DNA from: CAVZXS01 sp963779325
GTDB lineage: Bacteria; Bacteroidota; Bacteroidia; Chitinophagales; Chitinophagaceae
DNA: 64,000 bases
NCBI GenBank assembly: GCA_963779325.1
Contig: CAVZXS010000022.1
Location: forward strand, 124,001-188,000
Direction of reading: 5' to 3'
Shown here piece by piece: positions 8,883-17,422 of the stretch. A program made the translations under genes and the position numbers. The notes beneath the pieces are model-generated. The model saw only the letters and a list, made by a program, of their open reading frames with translations, did no database searches and was not told the origin of the DNA. Within the stretch, counting starts at the first letter, position 1, and each line of letters opens with the position of its first letter.

Positions 8883-8997
8883 TAAAGGGAAGAGGTCTTT
8901 ATCTTCGATACAGTTTCAATTGGGTAGTGTTATAGTAATAAATCTTTCAATTTTTCTCTTATCTTCAATTATTGCAAAATAAAAGCAAAGCCGGGCT

Positions 8998-10047
8998 ATG
9001 CAGCACTTTAAATTTTATAATAAACAGGATGTTTTATCGCTTACTAAAATACGCAGGTTTGAAACCAAACTGGGCGAACGACTGCAAGTAATACCCGAGA
9101 CCAATAACCTGCAGGATACACTGGCACAATCAGATGCGGTGTATATTCTGCTGGGTATACCGGAAGATATTGGTGTAAAAGCCAACAGGGGCATTTCCGG
9201 TGCAGCCACAAGCTGGATTCCTTTTTTACAATCTTTTTTAAATATACAGAGTAATGATTTTTTTTCGGGAGAAGAAGTGTTGTTGCTTGGTCATTTTGAT
9301 TTTGGCGATATACAATACCTGATAGATACCAATGCACACAGCGATGAAGAAAAATTAGAAGCGTACCGTCATGCAGTGAATACCATTGATGATGAAGTGG
9401 AAGCGATTATAAAAATTATTACGGCAGCTAAAAAAATACCGATTGTAATTGGCGGCGGACATAACAACGCTTACCCGCTGATAAAGGGTGCGGCCAAAGG
9501 TTGGTACCAAGCCGGCGCTTTGCAATTGGCGCAAATTAATTGTATCAATTTAGATGCACATGCAGATTTTCGTCCGCTGGAAGGAAGACACAGCGGCAAT
9601 GCTTTTCGCTATGCCGAAGAGGATGGCTACCTGCAGAAGTATTGTGTAATAGGTCTGCACGAAAATTATTTGCCTCAAAATGTGTGGATGGATATGGTGA
9701 ATAATCCTTTTATGGATTGTATTACGTTTGAAGATATTTTTATTCATGAAAAAAGAAATTTTATACAGGCCGTGGCGCATGCAACAGGCTTTACGGAAGA
9801 TACTTTAGCCGGTATTGAATTGGATATGGACTGTATAACCGGTACATTAAGCAGCGCCATGACGCCGGCAGGCATTTCGCCATTACATGCACGCCAATAT
9901 ATTTCATTTGCCGCTACGGACAGTAAGCCGGCTTACCTGCATATATGCGAAGGGGCCACAAGATTGGAAGATGGAAGAACGGATGAATCGACGGGAAAAA
10001 TGATCAGCTACTTAGTAAGTGATTTTATAAAATCGCATGAACAGTGA
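8998..10047 (+). CDS. hutG: Formimidoylglutamase (arginase/ureohydrolase family)
   Basis: 349 residues of the ureohydrolase fold. The two-manganese site is complete: His155 in GGGHNNAYP, Asp186/His188/Asp190 in NLDAHADFRP, and Asp276/Asp278 in ELDMDCI. In the histidine pathway such an enzyme splits N-formimino-L-glutamate into glutamate and formamide. That assignment, not arginase or agmatinase, rests on the PLEGRHSGN substrate-loop type and on hutI 4 kb upstream on the same strand. hutH and hutU are not in the window. ATG at 8998 follows a 50-base A/T-rich leader. It converges on mqnE across a palindromic repeat. The family is certain; HutG is very likely. Confidence 0.85.
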   Translation: MQHFKFYNKQDVLSLTKIRRFETKLGERLQVIPETNNLQDTLAQSDAVYILLGIPEDIGVKANRGISGAATSWIPFLQSFLNIQSNDFFSGEEVLLLGHFDFGDIQYLIDTNAHSDEEKLEAYRHAVNTIDDEVEAIIKIITAAKKIPIVIGGGHNNAYPLIKGAAKGWYQAGALQLAQINCINLDAHADFRPLEGRHSGNAFRYAEEDGYLQKYCVIGLHENYLPQNVWMDMVNNPFMDCITFEDIFIHEKRNFIQAVAHATGFTEDTLAGIELDMDCITGTLSSAMTPAGISPLHARQYISFAATDSKPAYLHICEGATRLEDGRTDESTGKMISYLVSDFIKSHEQ

Positions 10048-10100
10048 TGGTGTCTGCGATATTTTACATTTTTATTGATTCTTGAATGTTGTATAACACA

Positions 10101-10165
10101 ACCCACCCCCTTTCGGATATTTCTTATGAGTAATTGCCTAGGCCCCTCCCGCGGAGGGGAGGTAG
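10101..10165. repeat. Intergenic palindromic repeat, copy 2
   Basis: Begins ACCCACCCCC and ends in the perfect hairpin CCCCTCC (10143-10149), loop CGC, GGAGGGG (10153-10159). It is related to 2872-2940. It lies between the converging hutG and mqnE genes, where it may act as a bidirectional transcription block. Confidence 0.55.
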
Positions 10166-10184
10166 AGTTTGGCAGGAGAAAATT

Positions 10185-11343
10185 TTATACAACTACTGCG
10201 GCTTCCTCACTGTAATCCTTTATCACATCATACAGTGTTCCTCTTTCTACCGGTTTTCTGTTGGCTTGTTTTATTAAGGCTACCAATTCAGTAGTTGTCA
10301 TAGAAGGATTTTGTTCCTCCGAACCGGCCATGCTGTATATCTTCGTTGTATCATCTATCGTACCGTCTACATCATTTACACCAAATGAAAGTGATAACTG
10401 TGCATTATGACGACCCAACATGGGCCAGTATGCTTTCAGGTGCGGAAAGTTGTCCATATAAATTCTTGCAATGGCATACATTTTCATATCCTCAATTAAA
10501 CTGCTTTCCGCCACATTGCTCATGTCATTATCCTTGTTTCTGAATTTCAGCGGAATAAATGTATTAAAGCCTTTTGTTTTATCCTGTAAGTTTCTCAATC
10601 GGTTCATGTGATCAATACGATGCCCGAAGTTTTCTGTATGTCCGTACAGCATAGTAGCATTGGTATGCATACCAAGTGTATGAGCCGTTTCATGAATATG
10701 CAGCCATCCCTTCGCATCTACTTTATCGGCGCATATTTTTTCTCTTATGTCTTCATCAAAAATTTCAGCGCCGCCGCCCGGCAATGAATCAAGACCGGCT
10801 TCATGCAAATATTTCATTCCTTCTTCCACACTCATTTTTGCTTTGCGAAACATATAATCTAACTCAACTGCCGTAAAACCTTTGATGTGCAGCCCGGGAC
10901 GATGCTGTTTTATTTTACGCAGCAAGTCAGCAAAGTATTCCAAATTCATTTTGGGATGTACACCGCCTACAATATGCACTTCGGTAACGGGTTTGCCGTC
11001 GTAACTTTTTACTATATCAAGCATTTGCTCCGCACTTAATTCCCAACCTTCTTCTTTGTGCGCATACAAGCGGGAGTAGGAGCAGAAGTTGCAACTGAAT
11101 ACACACACATTGGTAGGCTCTATATGAAAGTTTCGGTTGAAGTAAGTGGTATCGCCGTGTTTTTTTTCTCTTATATAATTGGCCAGTACGCCGGTAAATG
11201 AAACACTTGCTTCTTCAAAAAGAAGCAATGCGTCCTGCATCATTTATTCTTTCGCCGGCAATTACTTTGTCTGCAATTTTTTTTATTTCGGTTGATGGGT
11301 TTTCAATTTCAATTAACCTGCTTATACTTTCCGTAGTTGTCAT
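10185..11343 (-). CDS. mqnE: Aminofutalosine synthase MqnE (radical SAM), frame break near the N-terminus
   Basis: Radical SAM enzyme of the futalosine route to menaquinone; it joins the chorismate-derived enolpyruvyl ether to adenosine from SAM. The cluster cysteines are in CVFSCNFC (CX3CX2C), and the CofH/MqnE-type sequences HIEPTNVC, GGVHPKM and DSLPGGGAEIF follow. The main frame starts at 11243, but the preceding 100 bases in another frame read MTTTESISRL and then IKKIADKVIAGERINDA from the ATG at 11341-11343. Joining gives RINDADALLLFEEA, so one base is extra near 11233-11236 (GTCC). The true protein is then about 385 residues, the usual MqnE length. Without that repair the product would lack about 34 N-terminal residues. 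Other mqn genes are not in the window. Confidence 0.87.
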
Positions 11344-11392
11344 AATTTCTTTCTTATTTTATTTACTTCGGTAAAGGTAAGCCGGAAAAAAG

Positions 11393-11530
11393 AAACCCTG
11401 TTAAGGGTTTAGCAGGGCATATAATATTTTAAGTCTTTTATTAAACCCTTTCAGGGCTGCTAAGATAGTTCTGTCGTTCTTTCTCCGGGGCTTAACCCCG
11501 GGTTATTGAAATTGAAGCCCTCCGGGCTTT
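11393..11530. repeat. Cluster of small hairpins in the mqnE/protease gap
   Basis: The 317-base gap 11344-11660 holds three palindromes: AAACCCTGTTAAGGGTTT (11393-11410), a GGGG/CCCC hairpin inside 11485-11502 (CCGGGGCTTAACCCCGGG), and AAGCCC-TCC-GGGCTT (11515-11529) followed by TTTTT, which resembles a plus-strand terminator although no plus-strand gene ends nearby. Such strings are typical of dispersed Bacteroidota repeats. No gene is visible here. Confidence 0.5.
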
Positions 11531-11660
11531 TTCTTATACTTCAAAATATCATTTTATTTAAAAGCCGTTGAGACGGGAAGACAGTAAGATTTTAGAACAA
11601 ACATCATATAATTTATCTTATCGTCTTACCGACTTTACTGCAAAAACTTTTGCGATTCTT

Positions 11661-14600
11661 TTAATACTTCATAACAGTTCGTTGCACATTGCGGCCGGCA
11701 TCAGTATATTCCAACTGCACAATATAAATGCCTGCCGGTCTGCTGCCCAAATCGATGGTGATGTATTTATCCGCTCTGCCGTTGGTGAATTGTTTTGACC
11801 ATACCCTTTGCCCTGACATGTTAAACACATTTATATGTTTAAGCGTTGTGGGCTGTTGGTAATGCCATACGGCAAAATTGGATTTAAACGGACTTGGTTG
11901 TATAAGTAAACCTTCCGATTTTAATTTAGCAGGCAATATTTGTCCCCGCAAACTAATATCATCCAAAAAGAAATTATTTTCAAAATTGCCCCAGAACCTG
12001 AATCCAACCTGGAAGAGTTCTTCATTTGCGCCTAAAAATGTTCCGAGGTTTACCGAATCCGTTCTCCATTGGTTTGCATTACTCGGGAAGAAGGGATCAT
12101 CTCTCGGGAAATTCGGATCCTTTACTGTTTGCAGTTCTTCACCAAACTTTTTGTACAATGTAGTAAATGTGTTACCGCAATCTTTTGACACGATAACTGC
12201 CAGCGAATCGATACTGATGCCCTGTTGAAGCGGATAACTGAATATTACATGTGACAAAGCAAATTTCAGGAATATAGAATCGAGACCGGTGTAAGTATAA
12301 TTTGGAAATAATAAATCATCGAACCGGTTATTGGTAGGATTGTCAAAATCATTAAAGTAAGCCGAACCCTGATTTTTTTTACCGACAGTTGCGTTGCGTT
12401 CAAATGTAAAGTCATTATCATGGTTCACTAAATCCCAGCCGGACGGCGGGAAAGTAGTGCTTGTAAATTCTTCATTAACCAATAGCGGCATTGGAAATAC
12501 TGCTTTTACGGCGAAGTTGGTTCGCAATGTATCATTGGCCGGCACCATATCTGCAGCACCGTTGGGTACGGTTGTATAAGCAGTGAATACATGATTGCCA
12601 ATTGCGCCGTAGTTGCTCGAGTTTAGCTGAACTGTTGCTACAGCATTTCTCGGTAAAGAACCCGTCCATGTTTTACTCGCCAAGGTACCGTTATCTATTC
12701 TCCAGTTAACGGTGAAAGATGTAATGACATCCTTACCGTTATTTTTAACAACCACTTCCGGTACATCGGTTGATTTACAAACATTTTTCGGTTTATTAAC
12801 GGCGATTACTTTTACATCTATCGGTTGAAAAATTACTTTTTCTACGTTAATGTCATCTAAATATAAATTGTTACCATAGCCGTTTATGCTTTGAAAAGCA
12901 ACAGTAACTGTAGCCGCATTTTTGTAAGCCGAAAGATCAATGGATTCTTTTACCCATTGATTGGCGGCACTTGGTGTAAAATCATCTCCAAGTGCTGTAA
13001 TCAGTTCTTGCGGCCCTTTTTTATAAATTGTTGTAAATGTATTACCGCAGTCTGTAGATATCCTGATACGCAGTGAATCGGGGCTATTTTGTGCCGGCGC
13101 ATAAGCTCTCCAAAATTCAAGATATACAGAATCCGAGCCGCCGGTAGCTATATTTGGCGAACGCAGTTCATCCACCTGGCCTACTGCATTTTCATAGTTC
13201 CAAAAATCAAATTTTATTTTTCCCGTACCTGAATGGCTTACGCCGTTGGTATTTCTTGTCCAGGTAATGCCGCCGTCCGGATTAGTGATAAACCAGCCCG
13301 TAGGAGGGAAAGAAGTATTTTCAAATCCTTCATTCAACGGTGCAGGCAAGCCGGTACCGCCAATACCCGTTACTGACTTGCAATCATTTTTAGAAACGGG
13401 ATCTGCGGAGCCGTTTGGCAGCGATGTGCAAACCGTTATTGTATTTATGCCGTTTGCTGCGGGTACAGGATTCAGCACTACGTTTACAGAACTTAAGGAT
13501 GCAAGATTACCCGTCCAGTTAAATGTTTGTACAACGGATGCGTTTCTTGTGACGGTTATAGTAACTGAAGTCAACGCATTTAAACCTGCATTACGTAATG
13601 TAACGGTAAGCGGTATAGTCGGGTCGCAAGTACCAAAATTATTTATCGGGTTAACTATCGCGGCTATACCTGCATTATTATTTACCAATATCGGCGGCTG
13701 GCCACCGTCGGATGTAGTAAGGCTTGACATAAAAGTAAGTAATGCCTGCTCGGCTCTTTTATTTTGTCCGTTGGTAAATAAACTCATGCAGGCGTCATCA
13801 GTATAATCCATATAATTCTGATACATTTTTCCGGGCGGATTGGGTGACTCTGTACAGCCTGCTGATTGATTACCGGTAGGACAACCATCTGTTAAAGCAT
13901 CTTGCTTCGGTGTATCATCAAGTGCCGGTGTTCCGGGAAAGTCATCACCGCAGGTCTGGTCTCCGGTAATATGCCTGAGCCAAAAAAAGTGGCCTGCCTC
14001 ATGTACCAGTGTACGTCCCCGGTTAAACGGTGCTAATGATCCGCCGGGCAGGGTAGATGCGTTAACAACAATGCCTTGTTGATTTATATTTTCGCCATCA
14101 TGTTCAGGTGTACCAATAGGGTAACTGGAATAGCCCAAAAGATCAGCTCTTGTAAAATTACCTACCCATATATTAAAATATTTTGTCGGGTCCCAAGCAT
14201 CAACGCCACCCAATATGGCAGATTTTATGGGGTCGTTATCAGAAGGGCCCGGGGATTGCGTAGCAGATGTTACCCTGTGTATGCCGTTGGTAGTTTCATC
14301 ATCGGGTGTGCGCTGCGCCATTACAAATTGAATAGTTGAGTGACCCCGTAGCGGCTCCCAAACTGCCGGTATATTAGTACTGTCGGGGTTAAAACCCGAA
14401 AAGTCCCTGTTTAAAACATTGAACTGATTCATGATCATAGCATCAGTAACAAATATTTGATTTGATAATACCACATGAAATACAACCGGGATAGTATAAG
14501 TAGCAGTTGTTCTGTTAGGGTTGTTGACCCGTTGTTGTTCTATAAAACGATTTACCGCCGCTGCCAATTGCTTTTCACTTTCCGTGTACTTTTGTTTAAA

Positions 14601-14786
14601 CCCCGGGGAATTTTTCATCATCATGTTTTCCCACTCGACGGTGCCGCATCGTTGTATAGTATTACTTTGAGTTGACTGTTTTTTTTGGGCATACAGTCCT
14701 GTACCGAAGCATAAAATACTGAGTACGGCTAAGGCTTGCAGAAGATTTTTTTTCACAGGCGTCTTTTTTTGTTTGGTTGTTAACAT
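11661..14786 (-). CDS. Secreted M43 (pappalysin-type) metalloprotease with T9SS sorting domain
   Basis: 1041 residues. A Sec signal lies at about residues 14-33 (ending GLYAQ). The zinc site is HEAGHFFWLRH (His262, His266, His272), and the Met-turn is NYMDYTDDACMSLFT, as in M43 metzincins. The usual glycine of HExxHxxGxxH is Trp269. After the catalytic domain come two similar jelly-roll modules (starting at NEGFENTSFPPTGW and NEEFTSTTFPPSGW) separated by a CARDB-like adhesive module. The last ~80 residues (FNMSGQRVWSK ... GIYIVQLEY) form a type A T9SS sorting domain, so the protein should be delivered to the cell surface or medium. It is a single gene, divergent from the transporter at 15088. 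Confident in family and export route; the substrate is unknown. Confidence 0.9.
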   Translation of the reverse strand: MLTTKQKKTPVKKNLLQALAVLSILCFGTGLYAQKKQSTQSNTIQRCGTVEWENMMMKNSPGFKQKYTESEKQLAAAVNRFIEQQRVNNPNRTTATYTIPVVFHVVLSNQIFVTDAMIMNQFNVLNRDFSGFNPDSTNIPAVWEPLRGHSTIQFVMAQRTPDDETTNGIHRVTSATQSPGPSDNDPIKSAILGGVDAWDPTKYFNIWVGNFTRADLLGYSSYPIGTPEHDGENINQQGIVVNASTLPGGSLAPFNRGRTLVHEAGHFFWLRHITGDQTCGDDFPGTPALDDTPKQDALTDGCPTGNQSAGCTESPNPPGKMYQNYMDYTDDACMSLFTNGQNKRAEQALLTFMSSLTTSDGGQPPILVNNNAGIAAIVNPINNFGTCDPTIPLTVTLRNAGLNALTSVTITVTRNASVVQTFNWTGNLASLSSVNVVLNPVPAANGINTITVCTSLPNGSADPVSKNDCKSVTGIGGTGLPAPLNEGFENTSFPPTGWFITNPDGGITWTRNTNGVSHSGTGKIKFDFWNYENAVGQVDELRSPNIATGGSDSVYLEFWRAYAPAQNSPDSLRIRISTDCGNTFTTIYKKGPQELITALGDDFTPSAANQWVKESIDLSAYKNAATVTVAFQSINGYGNNLYLDDINVEKVIFQPIDVKVIAVNKPKNVCKSTDVPEVVVKNNGKDVITSFTVNWRIDNGTLASKTWTGSLPRNAVATVQLNSSNYGAIGNHVFTAYTTVPNGAADMVPANDTLRTNFAVKAVFPMPLLVNEEFTSTTFPPSGWDLVNHDNDFTFERNATVGKKNQGSAYFNDFDNPTNNRFDDLLFPNYTYTGLDSIFLKFALSHVIFSYPLQQGISIDSLAVIVSKDCGNTFTTLYKKFGEELQTVKDPNFPRDDPFFPSNANQWRTDSVNLGTFLGANEELFQVGFRFWGNFENNFFLDDISLRGQILPAKLKSEGLLIQPSPFKSNFAVWHYQQPTTLKHINVFNMSGQRVWSKQFTNGRADKYITIDLGSRPAGIYIVQLEYTDAGRNVQRTVMKY

Positions 14787-15087
14787 AAGGCGATAAAAAT
14801 TAAATACAAAATACTGAATTTGGCTGTAAACAAAGTGCTAAATGCAACGATATTTTAAAAAGTGAATAAGAAAGTAACGCAGAATTGGTGTTTTTAGTTG
14901 CCGGGAGATGATTTACTCCCTGCCTTAATAACAGTATAAATAGTTGAAAGTTTAACCCGGTAATATAAAAACTTTTATCTTTCCCGATAGAATTTTAAAA
15001 ATGAGTGAGACCCGGTTCTCACTATTTTATAAAAAACCGGTTCGGGAATTAATAACGCTTCCCGTTGAAAATAAAAATGACACAATA

Positions 15088-16353
15088 ATGAATCTTAAAT
15101 CAAGACTAACCGTACTCAGTTTCCTTGAATTTTTTGTTTGGGGAGCATGGCTTATTTCTTTGGGTGGATATATGTTCGCCAACTTCAATAATCCTGTCGA
15201 TCAGGAATTAGGTTCGAAAGTAGGGAATACCTATGGTACGATGGGATGGGCTTCATTGTTTATGCCTGCACTCATGGGTATATTGGCGGATAAATATATA
15301 CGGGCCGAGATTGTATTGGGGATTTGTCATATACTGGGAGGAGCGGGGCTTTACTATGCAAGTACTGTAAGCAATGCCAATGATATGTATTGGGCCATTT
15401 TTATGGTAAGTTGTTTTTATATGCCCACTATTGGTTTAAGCAATTCTGTTTCTTATACTTTATTAAGTAAAAATAATTTTGATGTACAAAAATCTTTTGC
15501 TCCTATCAGGGTATGGGGCACAGTTGGTTTTATTGTGGCGGAATGGGCGGTTGATTTATTGGGATGGACACAAAATAACGGGCAGTTTTATTTCGCTGCT
15601 GCTGCCGGCATATGTACGGGTTTGTATTGCTTCACATTGCCGCGCATTGCAATCAGCACATCAGTTGAAAAAAAATCATTTGCCACACGTTTGGGTTTGG
15701 ATGCTTTTCAGTTGTTTAAAAGCCCTATGATGCTGAAGTTTTTTTTGTTTGCCATGTTCTTAGGTGCTGCCTTGCAAATAACCAATATGTTTGGCAATCC
15801 TTTCCTCGGCGATTTTGGAAAAATACCTGAGTACGCCGACAGCTTTGCTGTAAAGCACAGCAATATATTAATATCACTATCTCAAATTTCTGAAACACTA
15901 TTCATTTTGGCCATACCTTTTTTCTTAAAACGATTTGGTATAAAACAAGTAATGCTCATCAGCATGATTGCTTGGGTATTGCGGTTTGGTTTATTCGGTA
16001 TCGGTAATCCGGGCTCAGGATTGTCCTTACTTATTTTGTCTATGATTGTATACGGTATGGCATTCGATTTCTTTAATATTTCAGGTTCATTGTTTGTTGA
16101 CCGCGAAGCTAAACCGGGCATCCGTGCCAGTGCGCAGGGATTATTTATGTTGATGACAAATGGATTGGGCGCCATTCTTGGCGGCATCTTTGCCGGTAAA
16201 ATTGTTGACTACTTTACCGATGCGGCAGGTACAAAAAACTGGCAAAATATCTGGTTCACGTTTGCAGGTTATGCATTGGTAATTGCAGTATTATTTCTGG
16301 TAGCATTTAAATACAAACATAATCCGAAGGAAGTGGTTGAAGTGAAGCATTAG
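15088..16353 (+). CDS. MFS nucleoside:H+ symporter family transporter
   Basis: About 421 residues with 12 hydrophobic segments. The N-terminal block MNLKSRLTVLSFLEFFVWGAW is characteristic of the NupG/XapB nucleoside permease family, and the RVWGTVGFI and SMIVYGMAFDFFNISGSLF segments agree. I choose the ATG at 15088 because family members begin there; the frame is open from an ATG at 15001, but those 29 residues look unlike a membrane protein. A TATCTTTC box at 14976-14983 (one mismatch to TAnnTTTG) may be the -7 element. The 300-base region between this gene and the divergent protease holds no gene. Nucleoside uptake is inferred from the family. Confidence 0.82.
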   Translation: MNLKSRLTVLSFLEFFVWGAWLISLGGYMFANFNNPVDQELGSKVGNTYGTMGWASLFMPALMGILADKYIRAEIVLGICHILGGAGLYYASTVSNANDMYWAIFMVSCFYMPTIGLSNSVSYTLLSKNNFDVQKSFAPIRVWGTVGFIVAEWAVDLLGWTQNNGQFYFAAAAGICTGLYCFTLPRIAISTSVEKKSFATRLGLDAFQLFKSPMMLKFFLFAMFLGAALQITNMFGNPFLGDFGKIPEYADSFAVKHSNILISLSQISETLFILAIPFFLKRFGIKQVMLISMIAWVLRFGLFGIGNPGSGLSLLILSMIVYGMAFDFFNISGSLFVDREAKPGIRASAQGLFMLMTNGLGAILGGIFAGKIVDYFTDAAGTKNWQNIWFTFAGYALVIAVLFLVAFKYKHNPKEVVEVKH

Positions 16354-16422
16354 GGAGAAAATTATGGGGGCTGCGACAGTACTAACAGCTGCGTAAAATT
16401 ATCAATTAATTGATGACCTGTA

Positions 16423-16620
16423 TTAGTTGCGAAGTTTTTTTATAAATGCATCGGTTGGAACGGTTTCGATATAATTTGCTTCTTCCATCAGCTTACCAAG
16501 AACAATATCTTCTTTGTCATCATCAGTTAAGACACGACTTTTAAATTTATTCTTTTTAAGAAATTCTTCTATCAATTTTAATTCTGCAGCGGTCGAGGCT
16601 TGTACTACTATGGTTTCCAT
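16423..16620 (-). CDS. Small DUF2683-like orphan antitoxin-type protein
   Basis: 65 residues, starting METIVVQASTAAELKLIEEF, then KSRVLTDDDKEDIVLGKLM. This pattern (a beta strand VVQ, a helix, a short R-V-L-T-D segment, then a helix with E-D..LG.LM) is common in small Bacteroidota proteins often found beside RelE/ParE-type toxins. No toxin reading frame is present in the 70 bases downstream or upstream, so it is an orphan. Function unproven. Confidence 0.6.
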   Translation of the reverse strand: METIVVQASTAAELKLIEEFLKKNKFKSRVLTDDDKEDIVLGKLMEEANYIETVPTDAFIKKLRN

Positions 16621-16777
16621 ATTTAAACTGTTTAAGCAAATTTAATTCTTTTAAAACAAATCAATATTTCTCCTTTTCAAAGAAGATTGCAGGAATAGAC
16701 AAGTAGTTTAAGCAATCTTTTTAATCAAAGCTAAGGTACAAATCCTCTTTCGCTAAAGCTACAGAGGGTAAAGAAAA

Positions 16778-16802
16778 AAACCCGCTCTCACGAACGGGGT
16801 TT
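16778..16802 (-). terminator. Intrinsic terminator of trxA
   Basis: Read on the minus strand, AAACCCCG and CGGGTTT form a stem around TTCGTGAGAG and are followed by an uninterrupted T-run. It lies 22 bases after the thioredoxin stop. Confidence 0.8.
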
Positions 16803-16823
16803 CAATTTTATAAAAGCAAAAAC

Positions 16824-17141
16824 TTAAATATGCGCTTCAATTTTCTTTACAAAGTTTCCTTTGGGTTGTGCGCCTACCAATTTATCTACCACTTCGCCGT
16901 TTTTAATAAACAAAATAGCGGGTATACTTGTAATGCCGTAGTTCATGCTGATGCTCGGATTATTGTCAACATTTACTTTACCGATATTTACTTTGCCGTC
17001 GTATTCTTTGCTCAGTTCTTCAATAACCGGGCCGATAGCACGACAGGGGCCGCACCATTCCGCCCAAAAATCTACTACTGTTAATTTATCCGATGCTATT
17101 ACTTCGCTTTGGAAATTTACATCTGTATACTCTTTTGCCAT
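16824..17141 (-). CDS. trxA: Thioredoxin
   Basis: 105 residues, the normal thioredoxin length. Active site WCGPC with Cys30 and Cys33. The buried Asp (VVDFWAEWC), the cis-proline loop TSIPAIL and the terminal GAQPKGNFVKKIEAHI are all in place. It is a cytoplasmic disulfide reductant for ribonucleotide reductase and other substrates. It is transcribed alone: a promoter-like box lies about 80 bases upstream and a clear terminator 22 bases downstream. Confidence 0.95.
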   Translation of the reverse strand: MAKEYTDVNFQSEVIASDKLTVVDFWAEWCGPCRAIGPVIEELSKEYDGKVNIGKVNVDNNPSISMNYGITSIPAILFIKNGEVVDKLVGAQPKGNFVKKIEAHI

Positions 17142-17219
17142 AGTTTGTTATTTGCCCCCGATCTGCCAAAGGCGTAGCGAGGAGTTGTTTTATAATTTGT
17201 TTTATTTCTTTAGGGAAGG

Positions 17220-17227
17220 CAAATTTA
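17220..17227 (-). promoter_or_regulatory. Probable trxA -7 element
   Basis: On the minus strand this reads TAAATTTG, a full match to TAnnTTTG, about 79 bases before the thioredoxin ATG. No clear TTTG is seen at -33. Confidence 0.4.
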
Positions 17228-17422
17228 AGACCGTTTAGGTTAGCATGAATCTATGTCGTGGATATGTGTAAAACTTGTCAGCCGGGTTTGTCGGTTTACT
17301 GACAGAGCTGCGAGAAAGGCAGTTTTAAGTTCTGAGCGGCAACTTCCAGGCTCGAAGGCTAAAACCTGACTTGATAGCAGTTTTGCTTTTAACTTTTTAT
17401 TTTTGACTTTTAACTTCGGAAC

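Noticed and set aside
8558..8935. Open frame of 125 codons on the plus strand
   Set aside because: It runs through two intergenic repeats (8631-8692 and the hairpin 8805-8882), has no recognisable protein pattern, and its sequence is explained by the palindromes.
13246..13806. 186-codon plus-strand frame opposite the M43 protease
   Set aside because: The minus strand encodes the continuous protease; the plus frame has no signal or motif.
16423..16620. Toxin-antitoxin pair
   Set aside because: Only the antitoxin-like partner is present; no RelE/ParE-sized frame lies on either side.
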